Assembly: GCA_963628035.1 (NCBI GenBank)
Contig: CAVGED010000103.1
Span: 1 to 64,000 of the forward strand
Length of the DNA stretch: 64,000 nucleotides
Source: 14-2 sp963628035
GTDB taxonomy: Bacteria > Bacillota > Clostridia > Lachnospirales > Lachnospiraceae
Reading direction: 5' to 3'
The position numbers and the translations under genes were made by a program. A model generated the notes under the pieces. It did not search any database and was not told the DNA's origin. It was given only the letters and a program-made list of their open reading frames with translations. Every line of letters begins with the position of its first letter. The first letter of the stretch is position 1. Shown one piece after another: positions 1-9,144 of the stretch.

Positions 1-2
1 GA

Positions 3-155
3 ATCTATTTTAATTCTGGCCTTTCGATAGAGCTTAACTTCACGGATTCAGGTACTTATATTATTCCGGGATATGAAATGCTTCATACGCAGAGCAAGGA
101 ATATATTGTAAAAGATATCATTGGCGTTATGAAAGAGAAAGGGGTGGCGGTATGA
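3..155 (+). CDS. C-terminal part of a small DUF3791-like protein (partial)
   Basis: The reading frame is open from the window edge and gives the last 50 residues of a protein, ending in GVMKEKGVAV. The segment YEMLHTQSKEYIVKDI resembles the end of small DUF3791-type proteins, which typically carry an LHTQ-x-EYIV-x-DI stretch. This is recognition by eye. The stop codon overlaps the next start (ATGA), so the two genes are translationally coupled. Such small genes occur in clusters with DUF3990 genes in gut Firmicutes. Their function is unknown. The start lies outside the window. Confidence 0.5.
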   Translation: MYFNSGLSIELNFTDSGTYIIPGYEMLHTQSKEYIVKDIIGVMKEKGVAV

Positions 156-367
156 ATGCAAATCCAATTTTGTTACAAAAGAAATATGCCCGGGTTGTAG
201 AAAGATTTGCTGATATGAATCATTTACCACTAAATGAGGCACTTGACTTTTTTTATCATTCGAATTTGTACCGTCTTATGAGTGAAGGTAGTTCGGATAT
301 GCATTGTATGAGTGATGAATATTTGTCAAAAGACCTTACATTGGAGTATAGTACAAAGTGTAATTAG
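152..367 (+). CDS. Small protein of the DUF3791/DUF3990 gene neighbourhood
   Basis: This 71-residue protein overlaps the preceding stop by 4 bases (ATGA) and follows the purine-rich GAGAAAGGGG. It contains EALDFFYHSNLYRLMSEG followed by SDMHCMSDEYL, a pattern I associate with small conserved proteins that accompany DUF3990 and DUF3791 genes. No membrane segment or catalytic motif is visible. A role in a toxin-antitoxin-like or mobile cassette is possible for such clusters, but nothing in the sequence proves it. Confidence 0.6.
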   Translation: MNANPILLQKKYARVVERFADMNHLPLNEALDFFYHSNLYRLMSEGSSDMHCMSDEYLSKDLTLEYSTKCN

Positions 368-402
368 GATGCCTGCATACGGATATTTTCTTGCAGCCAT
401 CC
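367..402 (+). terminator. Hairpin after the DUF gene pair
   Basis: GGATGCCTGCA (367-377) pairs with TGCAGCCATCC (392-402) with one internal mismatch and a 14-base loop. It starts at the stop codon of the small DUF gene. It lacks a clear T tract, so it may be a weak terminator. The -35 box of the next promoter lies in its right arm. Confidence 0.4.
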
Positions 403-419
403 TTAAAATCTGCTACACT
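391..419 (+). promoter_or_regulatory. Putative sigmaA promoter of the coiled-coil gene
   Basis: TTGCAG (391-396) and TACACT (414-419) are separated by exactly 17 bases. They lie 35 bases upstream of the ATG at 454. Confidence 0.55.
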
Positions 420-453
420 ATATACAACTGATAAGAATCGAGGAGTTCAGGCA

Positions 454-1416
454 ATGAGCACGCAGGATAAGATGGAACGGATTTTGAAGCAGATACACGT
501 AGTGCTGGCGGAAGGGGAGACACTTCCTGAGAAGCCGGGCAAGGTGCTGGTGGACCGGGATGAGGTCTTTTCCGTACTGGAGCAGCTAAACGTGATCGTG
601 AATGATATGATGGAAGAGTATGAGCTGACCAGCCAGGCCAGGGAACTGGCGCAGCGCAGGAGTGAGAAGAAGGGCGAGGAGATGATTGCGCGGGTAACCA
701 GCCAGGCGGATGATGTGTACGCGGCCTCTTTGATCTACACAGATGAGGCGCTGGCCGGGATCCAGCGACTGATGACGGACGCCCTGGCTGCCAGCCGGAG
801 AATCTGGTCCCAGGTGACGGAGAATATCGAGAGGGAACAGCGGAGGGTTCGCGAGGATCAGATGGAGCTTCGGGAGCAGCTCCAGGACTTCAAGGATTCC
901 AATAAATATATCACAATGATCGAGGAGTGCAACCGGGAGCGGGAGAAGCTGGAGAAGGAAAAGAAGACCGGAGAGCAGGAGAAGAAGATCCAGAATGAGG
1001 CGAAGCATTATAGCATGAAGGGCAAGCCGGAGATCAAGGTGAACGCCTCTTACTTCGAACGCAGGAAGCAGGCGGAAGCCAGGCAGGAGGACTCGGAATC
1101 GGCGGATACCAAGCCGACTGCAGCGGCACCGGAGGTTGTGGTGAATACGGATTCGGAGTATTTTAAGCGCAAGGAAGCTGCAAAGAAGAAGGAAGCCGGA
1201 AGAATGGACAAAGCAGCAGGAAAGCAGGAAACCGGAAGAAAGGAAGAAACTCCAGGGAAGCAGGCGGCCGGGGAAGTGGAGGAACCACAAGAGCTGCAGG
1301 AGCTGGAGTGGGACGAGAACCGTGACGAAAGCTTAGAGCGGACGGAGGGGCAGGAGAAGAAGGGAATCTTCCCTAAGGAATGGCACTTGCCCTTCGGCAG
1401 AAAGTCACAGCCGTAA
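454..1416 (+). CDS. Coiled-coil protein, DivIVA/ATPase subunit H-like
   Basis: This 320-residue soluble protein is dominated by charged heptad-rich sequence. Residues about 10-60 include a conserved-looking stretch (VLVDRDEVFSVLEQLNVIVNDMM), followed by a long coiled coil to about residue 190. A low-complexity Lys/Glu/Ala tail follows, with two YFxRRK/YFKRK blocks (NASYFERRKQ and DSEYFKRKE). No transmembrane segment is seen. Proteins of this look are often annotated as DivIVA-like or ATPase subunit H-like in Clostridia; the exact role is unknown. I chose ATG 454 because AGGAG sits 9 bases upstream. An in-frame start at 391 would lie inside the promoter. The gene ends about 100 bases before a two-component system. 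Confidence 0.65.
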   Translation: MSTQDKMERILKQIHVVLAEGETLPEKPGKVLVDRDEVFSVLEQLNVIVNDMMEEYELTSQARELAQRRSEKKGEEMIARVTSQADDVYAASLIYTDEALAGIQRLMTDALAASRRIWSQVTENIEREQRRVREDQMELREQLQDFKDSNKYITMIEECNREREKLEKEKKTGEQEKKIQNEAKHYSMKGKPEIKVNASYFERRKQAEARQEDSESADTKPTAAAPEVVVNTDSEYFKRKEAAKKKEAGRMDKAAGKQETGRKEETPGKQAAGEVEEPQELQELEWDENRDESLERTEGQEKKGIFPKEWHLPFGRKSQP

Positions 1417-1465
1417 AATGGACGGTATATTTTTTGACATTTAATAATTCTTAAGAAAATACCAT

Positions 1466-1494
1466 TTCAGAACTTAAAAAACGCCGCTTATAAT
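1466..1494 (+). promoter_or_regulatory. Putative promoter of the two-component operon
   Basis: TATAAT (1489-1494) is preceded at 17 bases by a weak -35 TTCAGA (1466-1471). It lies 19 bases upstream of the response regulator ATG. A poor -35 fits a regulated promoter. Confidence 0.45.
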
Positions 1495-1513
1495 CAAAAA
1501 TGGAGTGTGTGAT

Positions 1514-2206
1514 ATGAAGAATATTTTAGTATGTGATGACGACAAGGAGATCGTGGATGCCATAGAGATCTATCTCCAGCAGGAAGGCTACAATATCCTG
1601 AAGGCTTACGATGGAGAGCAGGCTCTGGAAGTCCTTAAGAATAACGAGGTGCATCTGCTGATCATTGATATTATGATGCCAAGGCTGGACGGGATCCGTG
1701 CGACCCTGAAGATCCGGGAGAACAGCAGTATCCCCATTATCATTTTATCGGCCAAGTCTGAGGATGCCGATAAGATCCTGGGTCTGAATGTGGGTGCCGA
1801 CGATTACGTGACCAAGCCCTTTAACCCGCTGGAGCTGGTGGCGCGGGTGAAGTCCCAGATACGTCGGTATACCCAGCTGGGGAATGCGGCGGAGACCAAC
1901 CAGAGAGTCTATCAGGTGGGAGAGCTGGTTATCAACGACGACCTGAAGGAAGTGACGGTGGATGGAGATTTGGTAAAGCTGACTCCCATTGAGTATAATA
2001 TCCTCCTGCTGCTGGTCAGAAATCAGGGAAAGGTATTTTCCATCAATCAGATCTATGAAAATATCTGGAATGAGGATGCCATCGGTGCGGACAACACAGT
2101 GGCGGTGCATATCCGGCATATCCGTGAGAAGATAGAGATCAATCCCAAGGAGCCCAGATACCTGAAGGTGGTATGGGGTGTTGGCTATAAGATAGAAAAA
2201 AGCTGA
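1514..2206 (+). CDS. OmpR/VanR-family response regulator
   Basis: This 230-residue DNA-binding response regulator has an N-terminal receiver domain (about 1-115) with the acidic pocket DDD near residues 8-10. The phospho-acceptor aspartate is in LLIIDIMMP, and the conserved lysine is in VTKPF. A winged-helix domain (about 130-230) ends in RHIREKIE and VVWGVGYKIEK, typical of the OmpR/PhoB class. ATG 1514 is preferred over GTG 1505 because GGAG (1502-1505) is correctly spaced from it. The adjoining histidine kinase gene is the obvious partner. Which signal it answers cannot be read from the sequence. Confidence 0.93.
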   Translation: MKNILVCDDDKEIVDAIEIYLQQEGYNILKAYDGEQALEVLKNNEVHLLIIDIMMPRLDGIRATLKIRENSSIPIIILSAKSEDADKILGLNVGADDYVTKPFNPLELVARVKSQIRRYTQLGNAAETNQRVYQVGELVINDDLKEVTVDGDLVKLTPIEYNILLLLVRNQGKVFSINQIYENIWNEDAIGADNTVAVHIRHIREKIEINPKEPRYLKVVWGVGYKIEKS

Positions 2207-2247
2207 TTGCAGCCATTTTCCTGCAATTCAGCGGGAAAGGACGGAGC

Positions 2248-5034
2248 ATGAGAAAGATCCGATATTCCGCCGGGATGAAGGCGGTTGTGGTACTCCTGGA
2301 AGAATTATTTTCGGTACTGCTTGTCATATGTATCATATTGGTATCCACGCTGATGGGCAAGAGCATGCTGGATATCGGCTCATTGAAGAGTAAGAGCTTC
2401 ACGGATTCCGGCTATTATGAGAATCTCTTCTTAAGCTCCGTGACGGAAGTGTTGGATTATATCGAGTATCAGGAGCGATTTGAGACAGATGGCGCTTACA
2501 ATCCGGAGAAGACTGTAAATGTCATGGCCTATCGGAACCAGGAGTCATTGACGGCCAACAGCCGGATACCGGTAAAGAACAGTGATCTGTTCCGCTATTA
2601 TCTCATCGATCTGGAGAATTGGTCAAAGAATCTGACCTTGGTAGACCAGGTGGTGGAGAGCAGCCTGTATCTCACACAGGATGGGGTGATCCATCAGCAG
2701 CAGAAGGTATATATCGATGGCTCTACCGTCAAGGAATCCGATACCGTGGTGCAGAAGGTGAAGGACATGGATCCCTCCCTGCAACAGTTGGTGATAGCCA
2801 ATGTCCAGTATTTCTATGGGGGATCCTATAATTGGGATAACTATCTGACCATCAATGGCGATTCCGGCAGGCAGATGGTGTATTCGGATATCTCCGATTC
2901 TGTCCTGGGTATTGGAAGCGATACTGCACAAGACGAAACAGATGGCGGGGAAGATAATGCCGGAAGTTCGACGGAAGGGTTCTCAAAAGTGGAGCAGATG
3001 GATGAGATCATCCAGAAGATTCGCGATGGAAAGCTGTTCGACCTGGGGCGGGAGGAACTGGCAGCGGTTCTGACAGAGCTTGAGCTGGTGAACACGGTTC
3101 GCGAGGAGCATGTTACTGTTCCGCAGGAGAAGTACATGACGGTGGATGGAACCACGATCCAGAAGGAATTTCTAAGTGAACACATCACGCTGCAGGAAAT
3201 GGCAGATGCCTATGACAGCCTGATATATACGCTGGAAAATATCGGCGCGGAGATCAGCGATTACCGACAGCTGGTGAACAAGTACCAGAGGGGCGGTTCG
3301 AATCTGCAGTATTGGATCTATGTGGAGAATCAGAATCGGTATTATACGAATATGCCGGAAGCGGAGGGGCGGGATAACCTCACGGATTACGGCAAAGAAT
3401 TGGGAAGTTATTTCTACTACAATAAGAATAATATTGTTCTTAATACAAACGTGGGCGGGATGGAGGATGCCTTTTATAACGTTCTGGATGCCAGAAATGG
3501 TGGGTTAAACAGCGTCATCTTCGTTGGAGTCGATACGACATTTCCCCATGAAGACGCTTTCTATGAGGGAAAGCAGGACTACAGCCTGCTGCAGCCCTGG
3601 GGCACTGCCAGCCTTGTGTTCTGCGTGGTTAGTGTACTCGGCTGTTTCTTGTGCTTTGTCTACCTGAGCCTGGCGGCCGGGCGTAATTCGGAGGATCCTA
3701 AGGTTCGTCTGAATTGGTTTGACAAGATCAAAACAGAGCTGATGATGGTTGGCTTTGTGGCGGTCTGTGCCGGGGCGGTAGTGATATTCCGTGCGTTGTC
3801 GGATATGTTCCGGGACAGCGATATGGTAGGCATGATGATCATGGCCGGGGGGCTGACATTTACGCTGGTAGGGCTGTTTATGATCTTCTATATGAGCTTT
3901 GTCCGCAGGATTAAGGCAGGCATTATGTGGAGCGGAAGTCTCTTGTTCTGGATCGGAAGCGGGATTCAGAAGGTGGTTCGCAACTGGAAGCCGTCCGTGC
4001 GGATTCTGCTGGCGTTTGCCGGGCATGTGGTTCTGACCTTGTTTATGGCAGCGATCGCGCTTACTTGGAATTATAGACCGTGGGTGGTCGTGGCCGTACT
4101 GCTGGCCTATCTTCTGCTGTGCGGGGCGGAGGCCCTGCTCTTCCTGCGGGAAGGGGTACAGCGGAATGTGATCATGGACAGTATCAAGCGGATCTCCGGC
4201 GGTGATCTGGAATATGAGATTGATACGGAAGAGTTAAAGGGCGATAATAAAGCCATGGGAGAAGCCATCAACACCATCAGCGAGGGTCTGTATCATGCTG
4301 TGGATGGCAGTATGAAGAATGAGCGGTTGAAGGCGGATCTTATTACCAATGTGTCCCACGATATCAAGACGCCCCTTACATCGATTATCAATTATGTGGA
4401 TCTGCTGAAATGGGAACACCTGGAGAATGAACGGGCCAAGGGATATATTCGTGTGCTGGATGCAAAGTCCCAGCGCTTAAAGCAGTTGACGGAGGATCTG
4501 GTGGAGGCTTCCAAGATCAGCTCCGGCAATATTACGCTTCAGATGAGCCGCTTGGACTTTGTAGAGCTGGTCTATCAGACAGCCGGGGAATTCAATGAGC
4601 GGTTTGAGGCCAGAGGACTGACCGCCGTTACCAAGCTTCCCAAGGAGCCGGTGGTGATCATGGCGGATGGTCGGCGGATCTGGCGTGTGATCGATAATCT
4701 CTACAACAATGTTGCAAAGTATGCCATGGAAAATACCAGGGTCTATGTGGACATGGAGGTGACAGGCTCCCAGGTGGCATTTTCCATCAAGAATATCTCA
4801 GAGCAGGCGTTGAACATCGACGCCAGCGAGCTGACGGAGCGATTCATCCGTAGAGATGTCTCCCGGAGCACGGAGGGCAGCGGCCTTGGATTATCCATCG
4901 CCCAGAATCTGACAACGCTCATGGGAGGTACCTTCAATATCTACCTGGATGGAGATCTGTTCAAGGTGACGGTGACCTTCCCGTTGGCAAAGGATGAAGA
5001 AAAAAGTGGAACTGAGGAAAAAAGCAGGCCGTAA
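2248..5034 (+). CDS. Large membrane sensor histidine kinase
   Basis: This 928-residue kinase is almost certainly the partner of the regulator 41 bases upstream. It has an N-terminal membrane segment (about 13-35), then a large, probably extracytoplasmic region of about 410 residues. A cluster of five membrane helices (about 450-630) is followed by a HAMP-like linker. The dimerisation domain has the phospho-acceptor histidine in NVSHDIKTPLTSI (about residue 704). An ATPase domain follows with N box DNLYNNVAKYA and G box GSGLGLSI. The multi-helix core before the kinase makes it longer than usual VanS-like sensors. GGAG upstream of ATG 2248 supports the start. The terminator hairpin overlaps its 3' end. 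Confidence 0.9.
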   Translation: MRKIRYSAGMKAVVVLLEELFSVLLVICIILVSTLMGKSMLDIGSLKSKSFTDSGYYENLFLSSVTEVLDYIEYQERFETDGAYNPEKTVNVMAYRNQESLTANSRIPVKNSDLFRYYLIDLENWSKNLTLVDQVVESSLYLTQDGVIHQQQKVYIDGSTVKESDTVVQKVKDMDPSLQQLVIANVQYFYGGSYNWDNYLTINGDSGRQMVYSDISDSVLGIGSDTAQDETDGGEDNAGSSTEGFSKVEQMDEIIQKIRDGKLFDLGREELAAVLTELELVNTVREEHVTVPQEKYMTVDGTTIQKEFLSEHITLQEMADAYDSLIYTLENIGAEISDYRQLVNKYQRGGSNLQYWIYVENQNRYYTNMPEAEGRDNLTDYGKELGSYFYYNKNNIVLNTNVGGMEDAFYNVLDARNGGLNSVIFVGVDTTFPHEDAFYEGKQDYSLLQPWGTASLVFCVVSVLGCFLCFVYLSLAAGRNSEDPKVRLNWFDKIKTELMMVGFVAVCAGAVVIFRALSDMFRDSDMVGMMIMAGGLTFTLVGLFMIFYMSFVRRIKAGIMWSGSLLFWIGSGIQKVVRNWKPSVRILLAFAGHVVLTLFMAAIALTWNYRPWVVVAVLLAYLLLCGAEALLFLREGVQRNVIMDSIKRISGGDLEYEIDTEELKGDNKAMGEAINTISEGLYHAVDGSMKNERLKADLITNVSHDIKTPLTSIINYVDLLKWEHLENERAKGYIRVLDAKSQRLKQLTEDLVEASKISSGNITLQMSRLDFVELVYQTAGEFNERFEARGLTAVTKLPKEPVVIMADGRRIWRVIDNLYNNVAKYAMENTRVYVDMEVTGSQVAFSIKNISEQALNIDASELTERFIRRDVSRSTEGSGLGLSIAQNLTTLMGGTFNIYLDGDLFKVTVTFPLAKDEEKSGTEEKSRP

Positions 5035-5047
5035 CGGCTTGCTTTTT
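5019..5047 (+). terminator. Rho-independent terminator of the two-component operon
   Basis: AAAAAGCAGGCCG (5019-5031) pairs with CGGCTTGCTTTTT (5035-5047) with one G-T wobble. The TAA stop forms the 3-base loop, so the hairpin uses the end of the kinase gene. Confidence 0.8.
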
Positions 5048-5066
5048 GGCGTTACTATGGTATAAT
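5039..5066 (+). promoter_or_regulatory. Putative upstream promoter of the hydratase gene
   Basis: TTGCTT (5039-5044) and TATAAT (5061-5066) are 16 bases apart, and TGG precedes the -10 as an extended -10. A second extended -10 (TGGTATACT, ending 5148) lies closer to the gene and shares 18 identical bases (5138-5155) with the promoter at 43276-43293. Confidence 0.5.
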
Positions 5067-5191
5067 AACGAGGAAAATGGCGGTCATGCTTGCATGCACA
5101 GACATTTGACGAGTATCTCCATCGAGACGTTAGTCGAGATGGTATACTAAAGTATTATACAGAAAGTAATAGCAGACCAGGAGGACAGAAC

Positions 5192-7477
5192 ATGAAATTA
5201 TATGAGAACGGTGTTTATCTGATACATGGCAATGAGCTGATTGAAGATATTCCGGGTGCAGATCGCGCCATTCAGGCGAAAACCGGGAAGACGGTTTCCA
5301 GAGAGGAAGCAGCGAAGAATACCATCGCGTATGGGATACTGAAGGCACATAACACGTCCGGGGATATGGACAAGCTAAAGATCAGGTTTGACAAGCTGAC
5401 ATCCCACGATATTACCTTCGTGGGGATCATACAGACAGCCAGGGCATCGGGACTGGAGCGTTTCCCGGTTCCCTATGTGCTGACGAACTGCCACAACAGC
5501 CTCTGTGCGGTGGGCGGTACCATCAATGAGGATGACCATATGTTTGGACTCACCTGTGCCAAGCGGTACGGCGGCGTCTATGTTCCGCCTCATCAGGCGG
5601 TTATCCACCAGTATGCACGGGAAATGCTGGCAGAGGGCGGAGCCATGATCCTGGGTTCTGATTCCCATACACGCTATGGCGCACTGGGAACCATGGCTAT
5701 CGGCGAAGGCGGACCGGAGCTGGTGAAGCAGCTCTTAAAGAAGACATATGATATCAACATGCCGGGGGTTGTCGGTGTATATCTTACCGGGAAGCCCCAG
5801 ATCGGCGTAGGACCTCAGGACGTGGCTCTGGCCATCATCGGTGAGGTGTTTGAACGTGGTTATGTGAACAATAAGGTGATGGAGTTTGTAGGACCCGGAG
5901 TGGCGGGCTTAAGCGCGGATTTCAGAATCGGTATCGATGTCATGACAACAGAGACCACCTGCCTGTCCTCCATCTGGAGCACGGATGACGCGATCCGGGA
6001 TTTCTATGAGATCCATGGAAGAGCGGAGGATTACAAGGAGCTGCAGCCGGGTGAGGTTGCGTACTACGATGGAATGATCGAGATCGATCTTAGTGCGATC
6101 AAGCCGATGATCGCTATGCCCTTCCACCCCAGCAATACGTATACCATTGAGGAGCTAAATGCGAACCTCATGGATATTCTGGATGACTGTGAGAAGAAGG
6201 CACTGGTGAGCCTGGACGGCGCGGTGGACTTCACACTGAAGGATAAGGTGCGCGACGGCAGGCTGTATGTGGATCAGGGAATCATTGCGGGCTGTGCCGG
6301 CGGCGGATTTGAGAATATATGTGCGGCGGCGGATATACTGAAGGGTAAGAGTATCGGACCGGATGAGTTTACCTTAAGCGTCTATCCGGCCAGCACGCCT
6401 GTCTACATGGAACTGGTGAAGAATGGTTCTGTAGCGGCGCTGATGGAGACCGGAGCAATCGTGAAGACTGCTTTCTGCGGTCCTTGCTTTGGCGCAGGAG
6501 ATACCCCAAGCAACAATGGCTTCTCCATCCGTCATTCCACCAGAAACTTCCCCAACAGGGAGGGATCGAAGCTGCAGAACGGACAGATCGCTTCCGTGGC
6601 ATTGATGGATGCCCGTTCCATTGCTGCTACCGCGGCCAACAAGGGATATCTCACCGCGGCCACCGATATGGATACTGTTTACACGAATCCCAGATATTTC
6701 TTTGACAAGAGGATCTATGAGAACCGCGTCTTTGACAGCAAGGGCGTGGCCGATCCGAATCAGGAGATCAAGTTTGGTCCCAACATCAAGGATTGGCCTG
6801 CCATGAGTCCTCTGCCGGAGAATCTGGTGCTGAAGGTGGTTTCCGAGATCCATGATCCGGTCACCACTACGGATGAGCTGATTCCCTCCGGGGAGACCTC
6901 GTCCTACCGTTCCAATCCTCTGGGACTGGCGGAATTCGCCCTGTCCAGGAAGGATCCGGCATATGTGGGTCGGGCCAAGGAAGTACAGAAGGCACAGAAG
7001 GCTATCGAAGCCGGAACCTGTCCGCTGGAGGCACTGCCGGAGCTGAAGCCGGTAATGGAGGCAGTTCATACCCGGTTCCCGGAGGCGGGAGAGGGTAATC
7101 TGGGTGTTGGAAGCACGATCTTCGCGGTGAAGCCGGGAGACGGATCTGCCAGAGAGCAGGCAGCCTCCTGCCAGAAGGTGCTGGGCGGCTGGGCCAACAT
7201 CGCCAACGAATATGCCACCAAGCGTTATCGCTCCAACCTGATCAACTGGGGGATGCTTCCCTTTATCATTCCCCGCGGCGAGCTGCCCTTTGCCAACGGA
7301 GACTATCTCTTCGTGCCGGATATCCGGCAGGCGGTTTCGGAGCAGAAGACGCAGATCCCGGCTTATGTGGTGCGGGACGGAGCGCTTGTGCCATTTGAGC
7401 TTCAGATGGGAGAGCTTACGGAGGATGAGAGAACGATTATCCTGAAAGGATGTCTGATCAATTATTATCGGGATTAA
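5192..7477 (+). CDS. Aconitase-family hydratase
   Basis: This 761-residue protein has the full aconitase architecture. The three cysteines that would hold a [4Fe-4S] cluster are present: Cys368 in AGCAGGGF, and Cys429 and Cys432 in FCGPCFGAG, at spacings typical of aconitase. GSDSHTRYGALGTMAIGEGG is the characteristic substrate-binding block. It resembles the YbhJ-type hydratases rather than classical citrate-cycle AcnA/AcnB, so the substrate is uncertain; dehydration/rehydration of a hydroxy acid is the family reaction. Start ATG 5192 follows AGGAGG at good spacing; an upstream in-frame codon at 5090 precedes the promoter. It stands alone between its promoter and the permease gene. Confidence 0.85.
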   Translation: MKLYENGVYLIHGNELIEDIPGADRAIQAKTGKTVSREEAAKNTIAYGILKAHNTSGDMDKLKIRFDKLTSHDITFVGIIQTARASGLERFPVPYVLTNCHNSLCAVGGTINEDDHMFGLTCAKRYGGVYVPPHQAVIHQYAREMLAEGGAMILGSDSHTRYGALGTMAIGEGGPELVKQLLKKTYDINMPGVVGVYLTGKPQIGVGPQDVALAIIGEVFERGYVNNKVMEFVGPGVAGLSADFRIGIDVMTTETTCLSSIWSTDDAIRDFYEIHGRAEDYKELQPGEVAYYDGMIEIDLSAIKPMIAMPFHPSNTYTIEELNANLMDILDDCEKKALVSLDGAVDFTLKDKVRDGRLYVDQGIIAGCAGGGFENICAAADILKGKSIGPDEFTLSVYPASTPVYMELVKNGSVAALMETGAIVKTAFCGPCFGAGDTPSNNGFSIRHSTRNFPNREGSKLQNGQIASVALMDARSIAATAANKGYLTAATDMDTVYTNPRYFFDKRIYENRVFDSKGVADPNQEIKFGPNIKDWPAMSPLPENLVLKVVSEIHDPVTTTDELIPSGETSSYRSNPLGLAEFALSRKDPAYVGRAKEVQKAQKAIEAGTCPLEALPELKPVMEAVHTRFPEAGEGNLGVGSTIFAVKPGDGSAREQAASCQKVLGGWANIANEYATKRYRSNLINWGMLPFIIPRGELPFANGDYLFVPDIRQAVSEQKTQIPAYVVRDGALVPFELQMGELTEDERTIILKGCLINYYRD

Positions 7478-7492
7478 CAAGGGGGAATTTCT

Positions 7493-9043
7493 TTGAAGGA
7501 CATGTTAGAGAAGACACAGGCGGAAACCGTCCGACAGGAAGAAGAACAGAAGGAAGGCGCGGGGCAGGCTTCTAAGCAACAGGAGGAAGCGCAGAAGGAA
7601 AGCGACCGGGAGACGTCTAAGCAGCAGGAGGAAGAGCAGAAGGAAGGCGACCGGGAGACGTCTAAGCAGCAGGAGGAAGAGCAGAAGGAAGGCACCGGGC
7701 AGGCTTCCAAGCAGCAGGCGGAAGAGCAGAAGGAAAGGATCCGGCAGGCGGAAGCACGGCGGAAGGCCAACTGGAATATCAGACCCTACCTTGCCATCGG
7801 ACTTACTGCGTTTATCGTGATCGTGGTGAGTATGGCTGTATTTTTCCTGATCTATCGTTATCAGGGACTCGGCGCTTATTGGAAGAATCTGATGGGTATC
7901 CTTCAGCCGATCCTGATCGGAATCGTCATCGCATATCTGATTAATCCGGTGGTACGCTGGGAGGAGAAGTATCTGCTGCCGTTTCTGACCGCACATATGA
8001 AGACGGAAGCAAGGGCCAGGAAGACGAGTCGGCTTTTGAGCATATTCGGAGCGATTCTTTTTGTGCTGGTCATCCTTAGTGTTTTGCTGAATATGGTCAT
8101 TCCGGAGTTGTACAGCAGCATTCGGGGACTGGTGGTACAGCTACCGGATCAGGTGGATGAATTCAGCAAGTGGCTGCAGAAGTATATGGGTGAGGAAAGT
8201 GAGCTGCCCAGCTATCTGGAGCAGGTGCTGAACAGAATCGTGGATTTTGTTGAGAACTGGGTGGAGACAGATCTCCTGCCGCAGACCACGAACATCCTGG
8301 CCTACCTGACTACCGGCGTGATCTCGGCGGTGAAGGTGCTGTTCAATGCGATCATCGGCGTTATCATCTCTGTATATGTCCTAATGAGCAAGGAGACCTT
8401 TACGGGACAGGCCAAGAAGCTGGTTTATGCGCTGCTTCCGGCAGCCAAGGGCAATGTTGTGGTGGAGACAGTCCGCAAGAGCAACGAGATCTTCGGCGGG
8501 TTTATTTCCGGAAAGATCCTGGATTCGGCAATTATCGGAGTGCTCTGCTTTATCGGTCTTACTGCTCTAAGGATGCCGTATACCGTGCTGGTGAGCGTGA
8601 TCGTCGGCGTTACCAATGTCATTCCGTTTTTTGGACCGTATATCGGTGCGATTCCCAGCGCGGCGCTGATCATGCTGGCGGATCCCATCAAGGGCCTGTA
8701 TTTTATTATTTTTATCATCGTATTGCAGCAGCTGGATGGCAATATCATTGGCCCGAGGATCCTGGGAGAGTCCACGGGGCTGAATTCCTTCTGGGTAGTT
8801 TTTGCCATACTGGTAGGCGGCGGATTATTTGGCTTTCTTGGCATGCTGCTGGGGGTTCCGGTGTTTGCCACCATCTATTATATGGTGCAGAAGCTGGTGG
8901 CGTATATCCTGCGAAAGAAAGGACTGCCACAGCAGACAGCAGCCTACACGGAAGTGGTCCGGGTGGATCCCTCCGACAACCTGCTGGATTATACCAGGAA
9001 GGAAGAGCCGTCCAGGGCGGATAAAAAACGGAAAAAGCGTTAA
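7493..9043 (+). CDS. AI-2E family membrane transporter with repeat-rich N-terminus
   Basis: This 516-residue protein of the AI-2E/PerM family (PF01594) has about eight membrane segments beginning near residue 98. The family signature is visible in PYTVLVSVIVGVTNVIPFFGPYIG and QQLDGNIIGPRILGESTGL. Members export small molecules or act as antiporters; the substrate here is unknown. The first 90 residues are a charged cytoplasmic tail containing four copies of a 15-residue unit (SKQQEEEQKEGDRET-like). TTG 7493 is taken as start because GGGGG lies 8 bases upstream; ATG 7502 is the alternative. The gene follows the hydratase by 15 bases and may be cotranscribed with it. Confidence 0.85.
   Translation: MKDMLEKTQAETVRQEEEQKEGAGQASKQQEEAQKESDRETSKQQEEEQKEGDRETSKQQEEEQKEGTGQASKQQAEEQKERIRQAEARRKANWNIRPYLAIGLTAFIVIVVSMAVFFLIYRYQGLGAYWKNLMGILQPILIGIVIAYLINPVVRWEEKYLLPFLTAHMKTEARARKTSRLLSIFGAILFVLVILSVLLNMVIPELYSSIRGLVVQLPDQVDEFSKWLQKYMGEESELPSYLEQVLNRIVDFVENWVETDLLPQTTNILAYLTTGVISAVKVLFNAIIGVIISVYVLMSKETFTGQAKKLVYALLPAAKGNVVVETVRKSNEIFGGFISGKILDSAIIGVLCFIGLTALRMPYTVLVSVIVGVTNVIPFFGPYIGAIPSAALIMLADPIKGLYFIIFIIVLQQLDGNIIGPRILGESTGLNSFWVVFAILVGGGLFGFLGMLLGVPVFATIYYMVQKLVAYILRKKGLPQQTAAYTEVVRVDPSDNLLDYTRKEEPSRADKKRKKR
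7571..7750 (+). repeat. 45-bp tandem repeat inside the AI-2E transporter gene
   Basis: Units begin at 7571, 7616, 7661 and 7706 and are nearly identical, keeping frame (15 residues each). They encode Gln/Glu/Lys-rich cytoplasmic sequence. Copy number is likely to vary between strains through slippage. Confidence 0.85.
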
Positions 9044-9050
9044 GTCTGTT

Positions 9051-9080
9051 TTGACAGATATAGCGGATGTATGATAAACT
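9051..9080 (+). promoter_or_regulatory. Putative promoter of the TPR/AAA-like gene
   Basis: TTGACA (9051-9056) and TAAACT (9075-9080) have an 18-base spacer, in the gap after the permease gene. Confidence 0.55.
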
Positions 9081-9144
9081 TAAGTGTGATATATACGGAG
9101 AAGAGGCATGTTATGCCGGAAGAGAAATGTACGAGGTGAGATAA

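Noticed and set aside
586..1290. Long minus-strand open frame opposite the coiled-coil gene
   Set aside because: Leu/His/Arg-rich shadow of the Lys/Glu-rich coding strand, with no SD and no recognisable domain.
5106..5148. TTGACG as -35 for the TATACT before the hydratase
   Set aside because: The spacing is about 31 bases, far beyond a functional promoter; the -10 is more likely an extended -10 type.
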